Positions 11,216-23,883 of a DNA stretch of 64,000 bases are shown one piece after another (the stretch's first letter is position 1; each line of letters begins with the position of its first letter). The notes below the pieces were generated by a model. It was not told where the DNA came from. It saw nothing but the letters and a program-made list of their open reading frames with translations, and did no database searches. Source of the stretch: Lithospermum erythrorhizon (taxonomy: Eukaryota; Streptophyta; Magnoliopsida; Boraginales; Boraginaceae); assembly GCA_019722365.1 (NCBI GenBank), contig JADFUC010001346.1:1178001-1242000 (forward strand). Reading direction: 5' to 3'. The translations under genes and the position numbers were made by a program.

Positions 11216-12525
11216 GATGGGGAGTTTAATGATCTCATAATCTCTATGGATCATCTTTTGGGGCTCACATTACATATTTTGGGAGTCTTCTATAAGGGAC
11301 TTGTTTGTTTAGCTTCCACTCATCCTTTTACAAATCTTCATATCCAGCACAAACTTTAGGTGTATCCCTCTGTTCATATCTTATGGCAACCATCTCCATT
11401 TCAATTCAAATAAGCCATAATCCATCCTTCGAGATCCAACCAATTGCTCAACTGGGATCCGAATCACGAGCGATGTTCATCTTCATTTTATAAGCCTTGC
11501 ACCATTCCCAAATATTGAATCCCGTTGTCATTTAAGTTGTAATATTTTGGGAACAGAGGTTAGTCCTACATAGGTGGTTCTAAACCATGCCCTTCTTTTT
11601 GTAGAAAACCATTTAATCCTGGAACAAGCTTCCTTCTTCTTAGGAATGACTTATAAGCTATTTGACCCCCCAACTTTTCCTCTGGGGCTTTGTTGTGCTA
11701 AGAATGATTTGATTGAGAGATCAAAAAAAGCTACTCAGTAATCCAAGATTGCCTGAAGTGGGAGATCATACTTTGTTGTTATGTTATGTAATACTGTATG
11801 AATCTGCTGGACAGTGCTTCATTGATTATTACCATTACAACAATGAATTTAAAACACTTTCAACTTTGTAATAATGTTGCATGTTCTACACTATAGGTGG
11901 ATGCTATTGTTCAATTGGTTGGTACTGATGATGACCCCTCTCCCCTCCCCCAACTCCACAAGCACCATTTATATGTATGTCTTCTTTAGATTAATTAATA
12001 CTGAGTACTCACTAAGCTACTATATATGTTATTGAATTCTCAATAATGTTTACAAATATGACTATTAAAATGAGAAATCCGTTGATGAACTAAGGGCAAG
12101 GAAGGAGAATAGATAATTTATTACATTTTATGTCGTACTCTTTGATAGCTCGTTATAAAATATAACAGAAGATCCAAACTCGAGCTTGTAAGAAGGAAGT
12201 AGTATTGGAATTTTATTATTGAACTCTCAGTACAACGAACGCGGGGAACAAATACAGAAATACTGTTTATTCTTCTTGTTGGATCATAACATATGCTTAT
12301 ATCCGTAAGGTAATACGAAGTACTCAACAGTTAAAGGTTTTTTGCTGCATTTTTCATAATTGCAGAGGATAAATTGCAATTCTACTGTTGTAGCATAGAA
12401 TGTTCTACATCAATAACTGATAGTGGTACTCGCCAGTAACCAAACTTACAACTATGAACTATCATCCCAAAAAAGAAGTGCATGCAACTAGATATATAGA
12501 AGGCATAATAATTTATTTTTTTATA
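11216..12525. other. 3' UTR of the CCCH gene and convergent intergenic DNA
   Basis: The first few hundred bases are probably the 3' UTR of the CCCH gene; the rest separates it from the convergently transcribed ERF gene. No coding region, tRNA or clear repeat was recognised. Confidence 0.45.
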
Positions 12526-12614
12526 ATTCAATCCTTGTTATTTGTAAGGAGTTGAACCCAAGAGTCAGGTCTTCGTCGTTGTGATTAATATCCCGTAACC
12601 ACTAGAGCTAAAAA
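12515..12614 (-). mobile_element. tRNA-derived SINE fragment
   Basis: On the minus strand this reads TAGCTCTAGTGGTTACGGGA (box A), then about 30 bp later GGGTTCAACTCC (box B), then an A-rich tail. These are pol III internal promoter boxes in the order and spacing of a tRNA-derived SINE. It is not a tRNA gene because the arms do not pair into a cloverleaf. It lies just downstream of the ERF stop codon, possibly inside its 3' UTR. Confidence 0.5.
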
Positions 12615-12666
12615 AGGATGCAATCATACCAGCACCATTCCTTTGTAAATTAGATTAGCTAAAACT

Positions 12667-13665
12667 CTAGAAGTGATCAGTACTGCCATATCCCAAATCA
12701 ACTGCTGCATCAGCAAAAGTGGAGTAAAAAGATGAGTAATTTCTACTAGTTGAAGGAGAACCTTCTGCCATCATCATCATCAGTTCATCATCAAAACATG
12801 GATTCCCCAAATCACCCTTGAAAAACGTCCCCATGCATGCACTATTATCTACCATCAATGGCTCTTTAATAAGTGCTGAAAAATCCCAGGAACTCACTCC
12901 CCATGGGTGACTCACATCCCACATACCACTCTCAAGTCCACCATAACAAGAAAGGCTTCCAACTTTGGATGATCCCATCAATGTTGCATCATCAAGAAAA
13001 TCAAATTCTGTTCCTTTTTCTGAAGAAAACCCTTCAAGATTCATACTCTTTTCATTACTTTCATCTGAACTGATATTAACTTGAGTATCTGGAGGCTTCA
13101 AGCAATGCTGAGGCACAATGCAGTCCAAATACCCAGAATTCCTATTATCATCATCACTAGGAAAAAAGAAGTTTTCTACAACCACTTCTTTTTTAGCACT
13201 TTCACCAACTTCATTGTTTTTTAGCTTTTTTGGTTCAGTGGGGTTCAAGATTTCTGAATTCTGCAAAAGGGTTTTGGTCTGGAAATCAAAAGGAGGAGTA
13301 GAACCAAGTAGAGAATGAAAACTAGAGTTAGTTTCATTAGAATAAATAAAGTTGGTTCTTGCTTGATTGCCTTTCATAGAAAGTGCAGCTCTATCATAAG
13401 CAAGAGCAGCTTCTTGAGCAGTATCAAATGTACCTAGCCAATGTCTTTCCTTAGTGTTAGGGTCTCTTATTTCAGCTGCATAACGTCCCCATGGCCTCCT
13501 CCTAACACCGAGGAACCGCCCCGGTTCGGCTTTCTTCCTACGGCCTCTTCGTTCACTAGGCTGTGATAAGGAAGTATTGCGTTGGAGTAGGTAAATGCCT
13601 GCTTGAGTTTGGATTGGTTCAAAGAGAGGAAAGGGGTTTTCTTCTGATGTTTTGGAGGTATCCAT
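12667..13665 (-). CDS. AP2/ERF transcription factor, subgroup VIII-like
   Basis: Intronless gene encoding 332 aa from the ATG at 13665. The open frame extends upstream to 13851, but the start at 13665 is preferred because a TATA-like CTTTAAATAG lies between the two ATGs and the upstream part has no family similarity. Residues 39-45 (RRGRRKK) form a basic nuclear signal. The single AP2 domain (about 51-109) shows [16 protein letters not shown], the ERF-type alanine and aspartate, then WLGTF and [14 protein letters not shown]. The domain and the ARTNFIYSN that follows are closest in my memory to the LEAFY PETIOLE, PUCHI and FZP group, which controls meristem and floral organ fate; that placement is an inference. 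The C-terminal two thirds is acidic and Ser-rich with conserved-looking [11 protein letters not shown] and DLGYGS motifs, likely an activation region. No EAR motif was seen. Confidence 0.9.
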   Translation of the reverse strand: MDTSKTSEENPFPLFEPIQTQAGIYLLQRNTSLSQPSERRGRRKKAEPGRFLGVRRRPWGRYAAEIRDPNTKERHWLGTFDTAQEAALAYDRAALSMKGNQARTNFIYSNETNSSFHSLLGSTPPFDFQTKTLLQNSEILNPTEPKKLKNNEVGESAKKEVVVENFFFPSDDDNRNSGYLDCIVPQHCLKPPDTQVNISSDESNEKSMNLEGFSSEKGTEFDFLDDATLMGSSKVGSLSCYGGLESGMWDVSHPWGVSSWDFSALIKEPLMVDNSACMGTFFKGDLGNPCFDDELMMMMAEGSPSTSRNYSSFYSTFADAAVDLGYGSTDHF

Positions 13666-13750
13666 TGAGGAATATGGAGGGGTTGATGAAGAGGGTGTTT
13701 GAGTGTTTTGAGTGAGTAAGAATGGAATGAAATGAATGACAGGGTCTTGT

Positions 13751-13760
13751 CTATTTAAAG
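13751..13760 (-). promoter_or_regulatory. Probable TATA box of the ERF gene
   Basis: On the minus strand CTTTAAATAG lies about 90 bp upstream of the ATG at 13665 and downstream of the alternative ATG at 13851, which helps decide the start codon. Confidence 0.45.
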
Positions 13761-13865
13761 GCCAAGAAATCTTGTGTTGAAGGAAAAGGACAGTGAAAAT
13801 GTCATTATCATACTCCTTTCTGAATCTTCTTTCTGCTATTTCACTATTCAATGAATTTTTTCAGT

Positions 13866-15107
13866 TTTATATATCACTTTACTAACCAGAAAGAAGGGAA
13901 AAAAGGATTGTATAAACCAATAATGTGTAAATAATTGTATAAACCAAACAGGTTTTCGATTTTTCAACATAATATATACATTATTAAGTAAGGTAATTAA
14001 GCAATTATTATTTCAGTCATGTGTAACAGTGTTATTAGTGTATGTCAGTTTGGTGAATTATGATCATGTCAGATTGATGTACAAACGACACGAGAAAACA
14101 GAATAAATTTGAACGGAAACGTCTAAACGACAAAATTTTATGTGTTCTTTTTTACATCGTTTATAGCTCTATATATATGATAGAGAAATGACAGTTTTTT
14201 TCCGTGTCTTTTTAATGATATTTCTAAGAGTGGTTAGAGTAACATATTTCTAAGAGTTTATATATATCTTGCTTGTAAATTGTTTGTATAATTTCAGATA
14301 ATCAAAGCACGGCAAGGTACTAATGTACTATCATATCGTGTGTCATGCTTAAGTCACTTGTCAAAAGAAAAGACATCCAAGATTTAGCTTAATAACATTA
14401 ATGCTAGTAATTAGAAGGTATTCCGTATTGAAATTTGAGTAATCATTGGTTATTTTATCGTATAATAAGCTCCAAGAGGTACAATAAGACATAAAGGAAA
14501 GACAAACCACTCATCATTTGATTATGAAACCCAGGCTAGAATCCCAAGGATTAGTATTTTACTGTTCTAATCCTTGTTTTTGCTCCATTGGAGTATATAT
14601 TTATTTAATAGTGTACCACCTTCTCATCAGTTTAATTATGAGATTTAAATACAAAATTATAATAAAATCAATTAAATTATAAATAAAATGATTTTAATAT
14701 ATAAATATTTAACATATCAGCTATATAATATATTGGTGTAAATGCCTAATCAAATATTTTTTTTAATCGAACTCGAAATTATATAACTATTATTAGGTGG
14801 TGGGAATAATTTGAAGTGTTTGCATACATTCACATGGAAATCCGCATTTTATGCAAAATAAACCAACTTGTTATCATCTGATCTACATGATTGGCTTCTT
14901 CATGATTTTCAATAAAGAGATGGAGCAGTTCAACATTTTTCATTGCCTTCTGAAGAGTGAAGAGTAATTAAATAATCAACCAATTAAAATGATTTGGCAG
15001 TATATACATTGAAAAACTTTGAACTATATATATGTAGAGTGAAAGACAAAACAGACATATACTTCTGAAATTGCCGCAAGTCTAGGTTTAGAGGGCTATT
15101 TTTTGAG
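13866..15107. other. Intergenic between ERF gene and retrotransposon
   Basis: Presumed upstream regulatory DNA of the ERF gene at the left. The rest is AT-rich without open frames or obvious repeats. Confidence 0.45.
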
Positions 15108-16309
15108 TGTTTGATTTTAAGCGGAATACTATCATTATCCTTAAGTATGGGAATAAGGATTACGCTTATTTTATTTTTTCGCGCTTAAGATTGAATTTTA
15201 TTACAAATTATAACAATCTAATTTCGATTATTTAAATTGGTCCCACATAAACAGAATAATAAAATGAAAACAATTATATTGTAAATTGCGCAAGTCTTAA
15301 AAACAATAATATAATCAAGATAAAGTGAATAAAAATGAAATAGCAAGGAAAGTTAAATGACTCAATGATTTTAACCCAGCCTGCTTCCCTATACGAATCG
15401 GCCGGTTTTCCAACCTCCGGATTTCGCAACAATCGCCACTATGAATATGGAAAAACTCCGAAGTTCGCATACGCAAAGCTAACCTAATAAAATACATTTA
15501 ATCTCCTTCTACCTCTACGCTAAACCCAAAGTTCCGCTTTGCGATTGACCTCTTAATTTCTATTAAGAAACCCAAGTCACTACCCGTGATTTCAACGTAC
15601 TAATATAATAGTAAATGAATTTGAACACACAAACCAGAAATCTCAAGCAACAAGTTGTATTGTAGATTAAGAATGCTCGCTTTTGAAAATTATGAAAAAT
15701 TACCTCTGTAAATCGCATAAAAAGTTAGGTTAAAAAAGGTGGCTATGCAGGCTTTTTATAGACAAAACGAAAACCCTAGGTTTAGGACCTAGATCGGGAG
15801 AAGCGTTAAAATTCCAACGATGTCCCGACCTCTCGCCTCAAGAGACTCAGCTGACTGGGACAAGTTCGACTACCTTTTGTCCCTAATTTTAGTCCCGAAT
15901 TATTAATGATTCTTTTTCAAGCGATGAAAAATGTGTTTTAAACCTAATTTTGTCCTTAATTAAGTGTAATTTAACCCATTATGCCACACAAATATAATTA
16001 ATTAAGCTTAATTCAAGTTCTAATCAAGTTCAACACACATTGTTTTCAAAATGTTTTAAATATTCAATTCATATTAAAACTTGCATTCTTAATCGCTAAC
16101 ATAAAACAAGTTTAGTATAGAGATTTCATACATAAGGCCTAAACAACAAATAAGTCTTCAAATCTTCAAGCGCGGCCTTTGGTCCTTTGATATAAGATTG
16201 AGCTCCACGATCTACTTCGATCGCACTACTAAAGATATCAAAAGATGTTAGTATCAAAGAGGTAATTTGTTATCTTCTAAACATAGATTCTGGAGATCCG
16301 TGGATCAAC
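15108..16309 (-). repeat. 3' LTR of the Sirevirus-like element
   Basis: Begins TGTTTGATTTTAAG and ends GGATCAACA on the plus strand, next to a polypurine tract (minus strand AAAAAAGGGGGAGTT). It matches 22713-23883 over much of its length, for example the shared AAAGATATCAAAAGATGTTA near 16232 and 23811. Confidence 0.8.
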
Positions 16310-16565
16310 AAACTCCCCCTTTTTTATGATATCAAATTACCTTATGTAGAGGGGAATAAAAACATACATAACAAAGTTCCCCCTCAACATAAGCAATCAT
16401 GAATGTAAACAGATATACACAATATAACCAACACGTGACACTAAACAGATAACCAAGGTCTGAAACATAATAAAATGAAACCAATTGTATTATCTGAAAG
16501 CAAAACAACGAAGCATAGTAAGACAAGCATAAAGACATAAAAACGTCATAATTTCTCCCCCTTTG
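16310..16565 (-). other. Multiple polypurine tracts
   Basis: On the minus strand three purine runs occur before the 3' LTR: AAAAAAGGGGGAG at about 16311-16324, GAGGGGGAAC near 16378-16387, and AAAGGGGGAGAAA near 16552-16564. Repeated polypurine tracts are a known feature of Sireviruses. Confidence 0.6.
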
Positions 16566-18300
16566 TTATCAACAAAAAAAGAGGCTCTCATAAACATCCT
16601 GGGCCATATCAAGGGACGGAGGCCACTGCAGATGGAATCTCTGGGATGCGCTTAAGTCCTTGTTTGTGGCTCCTCGCTCTTGCCCCATCTAGTCGAATCT
16701 CATGATACCTGTGATCAGCTCCCTAATGTCCATGCACTAAATCGGCCCCTCAAAGTATCGATGCAATATGGCCTAACCCCTCTTCTAAGTCGCTCAACCG
16801 GGTCGTGGATTGATCAGCCTAGGCCTCCTCAAAGATCATCACCCTTACTTTTTCGACTAATGTAACTCGAACCTTCTCGTCCTCGCCGACGTCATGCCAA
16901 GCAACCCTTTCTTCCTGTTGTACTCACGCAAGATGCCCATTTTCCTGAGAAAAGCCCTATCTCCTAAGTGTAGACTCCCTTATCATTTTGGTCCCGGCAT
17001 CCTCAATAGAAGTATTTAGAGCTGCAGTTTCTCCACCGCAACACACAAACGTAACTATCTCCGCCTGGCGCGATAGCTTGTCGACGCTGCTATGTAATGG
17101 TATTTTGGATTTGGTTAATGACCAGTAAAGGAAAGTTTATTTTTGGGTGGTGCATCATTTAAAGAACTATACCTTGAAAGCCGAAGTTGGATTGGCTATT
17201 GAGGTGCGCAGAATATTTTACATACGAGGCCGAGTAAACTCTCATCTCCAAATAAGAAGGCCGGCATCACCCCGTCCACTAGAACTAGGTAATGCCCGAT
17301 TATGACCCAAGAGCATGCTTTAATTCAAGAAGAGTTCACGGGAATATCGTAAGGGAAACCGTGTTGGCTATAGAAATCACTAAACCCTTCACGTGGTAAA
17401 TCGAAGTGTCTTTCAAAAATCATCTAAATCTAAACTTAAATTTTCTTGCCCACGATATACATCTCGCTCTACCCAAGGACCCATCGATTATCTCGATATG
17501 CAGATTGACATGCTTATTGAACCAAAACAACAAGAGTGTCTATGAAATTTAAACTTACTAGTAGAAACGAAGCCCAACCTTGAAATTGATTTCTACCTGC
17601 CATGGTATTTACTCAATTCCTTTTCTCATGAAGAGGCATTCGAGAACCTTCGTTCACCTCTCTCCAAGATTCACGAATAATAGGATTTTGATGCAAGGTT
17701 GAGCAAGGCCTCGGTCAAGTGGGTACGGGTTTTCGGCGGCGCCTTTGGATTCTTTGTGCTTGGGGTGTCATTGCATCAAGCTGTAGATAAGATAATATTG
17801 ATTGCGGGTGGAAAGGTTCGATTTTGGGGGAGGAGATGGTGATTTTGGTAAGCTTGAAGTGGGTGGAGTGTCGTGTAAAGAAGAGAGATTGTGAGAACGA
17901 GCCTAAAATCCGTCTTGGGCCTTGGGCCATCCGACGCTCTGACTTTGGGAGTCCCCGATCGCTTCTCCCATTCTCCGACTGGTCCGACACTCGATCGGGA
18001 ACCCGACGTCGAACTTGACAACTCCCGACGCCCTCCAATCCTCCGACTTTCCTGCACCCCTTCAAACTTCAAATGTCATGACTTATCTACTCCCTACCAT
18101 TCTCCCAAATCCTCCCGAACAATGACCGGAGAAATAACTTCTCATTGTTCAATCACCAAAATCATCTTCAAAGTACCACATTCTTCTTGACCATTACCAA
18201 TGTCCCTTATATGCCACCGAATGTTCCGAGAGTGACCTAATACATATCAAAAGCATATAAACACATAGCATGCAAGACATATGAAGCACATAAATCAAAT
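16566..18300 (-). other. Extra segment between pol and 3' LTR of the element
   Basis: About 1.7 kb, clearly more GC-rich than the flanks, lies downstream of the RNase H region in the element's own direction. Small open frames exist on both strands (for example 17715-18065 and 17776-18072 on minus) but none shows a domain I recognise. Sireviruses sometimes carry an additional frame after pol, and a nested insertion is the other possibility. No terminal repeats of a nested element were seen. Confidence 0.4.
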
Positions 18301-19680
18301 AACCGCATATATCGAAATTGGGAGTACAAGAAGTCAAGATACCAAGTTCACGCCTGATTTTATTATATCGATCCTGTAAAAGTGCTTAGTGAAAATGTCC
18401 GCTTAGTCATTTGTGCCTTTACAAATTCTTAGATTAATATTAATTTCTTTGAATATAATCACGAATAAAAATGATGGCGTAATTTCTATGTGTTTGGTCC
18501 TAAGTATGTCGAACAGGTTCTTAGCAATATTAATGGCACTGTAGCTATCGTAAAAAGACCGGAATATAATCAAACCATGTCCAAAGCCTTCAGTCTCAAG
18601 CCATCCAGCCAAATTTTGCGCAACAAAATTACCTACGGTAACATATTCGGCTTCTGATTTTGTGGATAAGGCTATACTATTTTGATTCCTACCTGACCAA
18701 GAGGCGAGACAAGTGTCCTAGAAAATGACAGTACCACTAAATAGCTTCTTCTATCTAACGTGCATCCCGCAAAATCAGCATCTGAGTATCCTATGAGATC
18801 AAAATTCTTATTCCTAGGGTACCAAAGTCCAAAATCTACGGTTTCCTTAACATAACGAAGAATACTTTTAACAGCTTTTAAGTGTGATTCCTTAAGACAA
18901 GATTGAAAACGAGCACATAAAACAAGATAAGAAACATAATATCGATGCGACGCAAGAAGATGTTAAGGCTACCACCGCCACCTCGATACGTTGTCTCATT
19001 GATGCTCTTCTTGACTATCCTTGTCCAAATTTCGTTTTCCATTGGTGTGCTCATCCTATGTCAAACTTTTTGATAAGCTCCTTGGTAAACTTACTTTGGG
19101 ATATAAAGATACCATCGTCCATTTGCTTTACTTGGAGTCCGAGAAAGAAGTTAAGTTCTCCCATCATACTCATCTCGAACTCATCGGTCATCATTTTAGA
19201 ATTCCTCACACAACAGATCATTAGTAGAACCGAATATAATATCATCTATGATTTGGACTTCACGAGATGTTTGCCTTGGTTTGAGGAAAGCGAGAAATCG
19301 AAGCTCCTTTCGCGGAAACCATTGACACCAATGTTTGCTTAGTCTTTCATACCAAGCTCTAGTGCTGGTTTTAACTGTGAATGGCTTTAATTCAATTTAA
19401 AAACATGATTTGATATTTTACATCTTCAAAACCCGGGTTGTTTTGTTTAAAACTTCTAGAAAACCATTAAAAATACTTTTAACATCCATCCATTTAGAAG
19501 CCAAATTACATAACGCAAAGGCTAATATTATACGTGTGGATTCCAATCTGGCAATAGTAGCGAATGTTTCATCAAAATCTACCCGTTCGATTTGGTTATA
19601 CCCTTGAACAACAAGTCTGCTTTTATTTACTAAAACAATAGTTTCATTGCTTATTTCAAAACTCATTTTGTTTCAATTAT
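18300..19680 (-). pseudogene. Copia reverse transcriptase and RNase H, broken
   Basis: Minus-strand fragments match copia RT. 19418-19666 has LVVQGYNQIERVDFDETFA, then ARLESTRIILAFA. The sequence around 19200-19260 has IDDIIFGSTND, where the catalytic DD is kept but the tyrosine of YVDD is lost. 19051-19245 has EFEMSMMGELNFFLGLQVKQ. RNase H-like remnants follow to about 18400. Frames change between fragments, so the enzyme is dead. Confidence 0.8.
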
Positions 19681-19699
19681 AGTTCTATCGTGAGGTTTT

Positions 19700-20821
19700 T
19701 CAACTGTGCCGTAATTTTTACATCTTTCGAATTGTTCAAGTTCTTTTTGCATGGATATTACCCATTCCGGATAATCTAGAGCTTACTTAATTTTAAAGGT
19801 ACGAATTCAAAAACATAAGCACTATGTATGCAAACATTATTGACAGAATTAGAGTAGTCATACCTCTTGATGGATCACCAATAATAAGGCTCGAGGATGA
19901 CTTACCGCTCGTAGGCTTAGGTAGATCGTCATGTGTAGTACCATGTAAGTAGTCGTTCATATCTTGAGGTTTATCTTCCTCCTTTGCGAGCTCCCCCTCG
20001 GTAGGTGCTTCTTTTGGAGGCTCTACCTTTGGGGATTCATCAAGAATAGTTGGTATGTTTTCCATCTCAATACCTACTAACTCATCATCATCTTTTAACA
20101 AAACCGCTTAGCTTTATTAAAAGGATTAGATTCATCAAAAGAAATATGGAATAGATCATTGAAGATTGCCCTTTATTATATTTAATATGCCTTTACTATG
20201 TGATGAATAAACTCCAAAAATAGACTTTACTTACCTTTAGTATCGAATACTGCCAAGTTGGATTCTTTAGTATTTAAAACATACCAGAAACTTAAAAACT
20301 TTGAAGTAACTAATAGCCTGTGTGTCTTACCATATACCAAAGCTCATACGGAGTTTTATTAAATAAAGGTACGTAAATACCGGTTAAGCACGTGGTACGC
20401 TGTGTCAACTGCATGTCCCCTGCAAATACTTGCAGTTGGGCAGCCATTTTACATATCAGACGCCCCATTTGAATAGTCCACTTGTGCTCCACTACTCCAT
20501 TTTGTTGAGGTGTTCGGGGTGCCGAGAAATTGTGTTCAATGCCATGTTTATCACAATATTCCTCGAACTTTGAGTTTTGGAATTCTCCTCCATGATCACT
20601 TCTAATAGCCTTGATTTTCGTATTCTTTTCATTTGTTACTTTTCAATACAACCTTTACCCAACACTTTTGCGGATTCATTATTTGCAAACTTAACGGATC
20701 CACTTGCTTTATTTTCCAATTTAAAAAACAAATAAGCATAACCCGTCATATGCCTTGAACAACCACTATCGATCATCCATACATTCTTCTTTTTGACAGA
20801 GCATACCCGCAAAAAAATCAA
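19700..20821 (-). pseudogene. Copia protease and integrase, broken
   Basis: On the minus strand 20636-20821 encodes WMIDSGCSRHMTG, the retropepsin DSG motif with its typical copia context, followed by NNESAKVLGKG. Further along, 20310-20492 carries TIQMGRLICK and KTPYELWY, remnants of the integrase core and its C-terminal part. 19793-20101 is an acidic linker before RT. Several stops and frameshifts interrupt it. Confidence 0.75.
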
Positions 20822-22600
20822 GTTCTCACATTTGGTACCCAGATAGACTTAGGTCCTTGAGGGTTAGTTTTCAAGATAGTTCTTCGAACAATCCATTTTG
20901 GTCGTTTCCATGCGGGTATTAGAGTTCCAAGATCAACCAATTTACGAATATGACAATGAGAGACATTATGATTACCTTTTTCACAATAAGTGCAAGAAAA
21001 ACGAGGTTTACACACATAATGAGAGGATATAGAAGCATAGTTTAAATCATTTGAAGGATTAACTCTAACAAACTTAATAGAGGAAGTAGAAGCACAGTAT
21101 AAAGCACACGAATTATCACCTTCATATCCTAAATCTCTTTTATTCATGTTTTTACTTTGAGACTCTAAGATCTCATCAAGTTTATTAATTCGCAACTCAT
21201 AGGTATTCAGCTTATTTTTTAACTCGAGATTCTCCTTATTAGCCTTTTCTAAACTTTGCTTAAGCTCAAGTTTCTCAAGATCGACACCCTTATTAAGATC
21301 AACTTCAAGTTTTAAAATAGCGATTGTCATTTTAGTCTAGAAATTTGGAGCGGTCATGCCGATCAAGCTACAAGCTACCTCCTTAGTATTTAGACATCAG
21401 TATAGTTTCATACCTTTAGCATTAATAATGCTCATTTTATTTACTCAATTTAGCATACTATATTTTATGATTAATGCTACTAATATTTATTATAATCAAA
21501 ATAAAAACTAGAACTAGAGTCGAGTCGAATGCACTACTGAGTCATTCACATGCAGACTAAGATACTACCTCCTAACATCGAAGTCTCGAGCTATCACATC
21601 ATCATCCCAAGCGGCTTTCATGACTTTCTTTAGGTTCAAACATCTTCCCTTGATATGACAACTTGTTACATTCAAAAACACTTTGGTTGATCATTCTTGT
21701 AGTTTCCATACTCTTTTAGACTTGCCCCTTTCTTTCATACCTCATTTTTAGACTTTGGTGATACTTTCAGGTTTCGGTATTTCATAATCTTCTTGAAATT
21801 TTTTGTCAACATAGCCGCATCTATCTATCACTGCCACTTTCATCCATCTCCATCAATTTTTCAGCCTTGGCAGCAACAAAAGCCAAAGATTTCTTGTTCT
21901 TCCTTCTCGCCTTTTTATAAGCAATTACCTCTTCTTCTGCCTTCAACGACCCAATTAGTTCCACCAATGAAATAGTTCCAATATCCTTGGCCTCGGTGAT
22001 ACCACAAATTTTTCCATCATAGTCATCAAAATGAGGCTTCAAAAATTTTCCATTAATCTCTCTTCTCTCTAGAAAATATTTTACCGAGAGCCTCCAAAGT
22101 TGTTGAAAGTACCTGAATCTCTTAACGCATGTCGAAATGGATTCTCCCTCTTCATCTCAAACTTCGATATTCTGGCTTCATGAGAATTTGGCCTCTTCAC
22201 CCGATTTGTTCCCGCATGAGCCGCCTTCCAACAAATCCCAAATCTCCTAGCAATTTTATAACTCTGATTCTAAGGCCTTTCCTACACATAGCATTATGCA
22301 TTAGATTCACCGCCTAAAGATTCAAAGAAATTTTCAATTCATCTCGGATGGAGCTTCACTGGCATTTGTCTTATCGCATCTCGTGATTGGTACATCAATA
22401 GTAATAAAATTACCGAGCGCTTTCTTTTCAAAGATTACCATTTTCCCGGTCACAACACCGCTCGAGTAAATATAATGTTCATCGGAATCGTACGTCCATC
22501 GATTATGATCCTCCAAAGAACATACCGATACTCTCCACATGAAATTTCATACGACAAGTTTCAGTAACTTATAGTGGCACGCCATCAAGGTGCGGGAGGC
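20818..22600 (-). pseudogene. Copia gag, broken
   Basis: Minus-strand fragments: 22334-22540 and 21821-22042 match the gag capsid part (TISLVELIGSLKAEE is typical). 20818-21330 has a Leu/Glu/Lys-rich coiled coil followed by the zinc knuckle CTYCEKGNHNVSHC (CX2CX4HX4C) near 20955-20997, and then IWVPNV. The pieces are in different frames. Confidence 0.75.
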
Positions 22601-22699
22601 CTAGAACTAGACATCCCCTCACCACAAAACGTACCCATATTTCCCATGCTTCCCATGACCTTTTTCTATGTGATATTAAGCACAAATTATAGAACATAG

Positions 22700-22711
22700 T
22701 ACCGATACCAA
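22700..22711 (-). other. Primer-binding site of the Sirevirus-like element
   Basis: Minus-strand TGGTATCGGTAC starts two bases inside the 5' LTR border. It matches the TGGTATCAGAGC complement of plant initiator tRNA-Met at the first seven bases, as is usual for copia elements. Confidence 0.6.
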
Positions 22712-22712
22712 T

Positions 22713-23883
22713 TGTTAAATGGAATACTATCCTTGTGAGTAATAAGTGATTACGTTATCTTTTTATTTTTTAGGTTTTAAGATTGGAATTACAAATTATA
22801 AAGCAATCTAATTCTTTGGGATTATTTAAATTTCCTGCCACCAGAATAATAAATGACAAAAAATTATATTGTAAATTACGGCAAAATGAAAAACAACAAT
22901 ATAATCAAGATACAGTAAATAAAATGAAATAGCAAGGGAAAGAAATGACTCATCGATTTTAATGAGCTTCGGTTTCCCTAAGTGCTCGACCGTCAGCTTT
23001 CCAACCTCGGATTTCAAATACTAATATGGAAAAATTTCGAAGCTCGAACACGCAAGCAACTCCACAAAATATGATGAATCTCCTTCTAGCAACCCTATGT
23101 TAGAAACTCAAAACCCCGCTTTTAGATTTCACCCTCGTGAATCTCCTCATAAAGAACTTTAAGTCACTACCTGCGATTTCAGCGACTAATATAAGAGTAA
23201 AATGAATTTGAATATTAAACTATGAAATCTCTAAGCTATCAAGTTGTACAGAGATTAAGAATGCTCTTTGCTTTTAAGTATAAAAAAATTACCTTTAAAT
23301 CGCGGCAAAAAGTTAAAGTTAAAGGTGTATATGAGGCGGTTTTTATAGACTTCGACAAACGCTGGCCGAAAAACCCTAGTGTCCGGAACTCTAGATCGGG
23401 TAGTGCAAACCCAAGAGATGTCCCGACCTCTGCCTCAAGATCAAGCCAATGGGACTTTCGGGACAAGTTCGACTACCCTTTGGTCCCTACTCACTGTGAT
23501 TCTTTCTCAATTTTAAAAAAATGTGTTTAAACTAATTTGACTTTTAATTAAGTGCTTAATTCAACCCGTTATGTCAAAGACAGTCATATCGGGTCTAATT
23601 CAAGTTCTAATCAAGTTCAACACATTGTTTTCAAACATTTTAAATATTCAATTCATATTAAAAACTTGCATTCTTAATCGCCAACATAAAACAAGTTTTA
23701 GTATGTAGATTTCACATAAGGCCTAAACAATGTCTCTCAAATCTTCTTCAAACGCGGCCTTCGTCCATCGATATAAGATCAAGCCCACGCATCTACTAAC
23801 GCACTACTAAAGATATCAAAAGATGTTAGTATCAAAGAGATAATTTGTTATTTTCAAAACGTAGCCTTAACTCCCCGAATCAA
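22713..23883 (-). repeat. 5' LTR of the Sirevirus-like element
   Basis: Begins TGTTAAATGGAATAC on the plus strand and aligns with the left LTR through to about 23865, after which the two diverge. The outer end is therefore uncertain by some 20 bp. Confidence 0.75.

Larger units (their letters stand above)
15108..23883 (-). mobile_element. Ty1-copia LTR retrotransposon, Sirevirus-like, degenerate
   Basis: The two ends carry directly repeated LTRs of about 1.2 kb (15108-16309 and 22713 to about 23883) whose sequences align along their length but with many substitutions and indels. The internal 6.4 kb on the minus strand has gag, protease, integrase, reverse transcriptase and RNase H in the copia order, all broken by stops and frameshifts. 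Beside the right LTR is a primer-binding site like the 3' end of initiator tRNA-Met; beside the left LTR are several polypurine tracts. Multiple polypurine tracts and the CX2CX4HX4C gag followed by IWVPN point to the Sirevirus branch. No clean 5-bp target duplication was found, so the outer ends are approximate. Confidence 0.85.

Noticed and set aside
12545..12614. tRNA-gene-like boxes A and B on minus
   Set aside because: The flanking arms do not pair as a tRNA acceptor or anticodon stem, and an A-rich tail follows, so it is a SINE fragment rather than a tRNA gene.
13666..13851. Upstream 62-codon extension of the ERF frame
   Set aside because: A TATA-like box lies inside it and the encoded residues do not look like the family; the start at 13665 is preferred.
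17715..18190. Overlapping frames of about 100 codons on both strands
   Set aside because: They lie in the GC-rich segment of a dead retrotransposon and overlap each other; no domain recognised in any.
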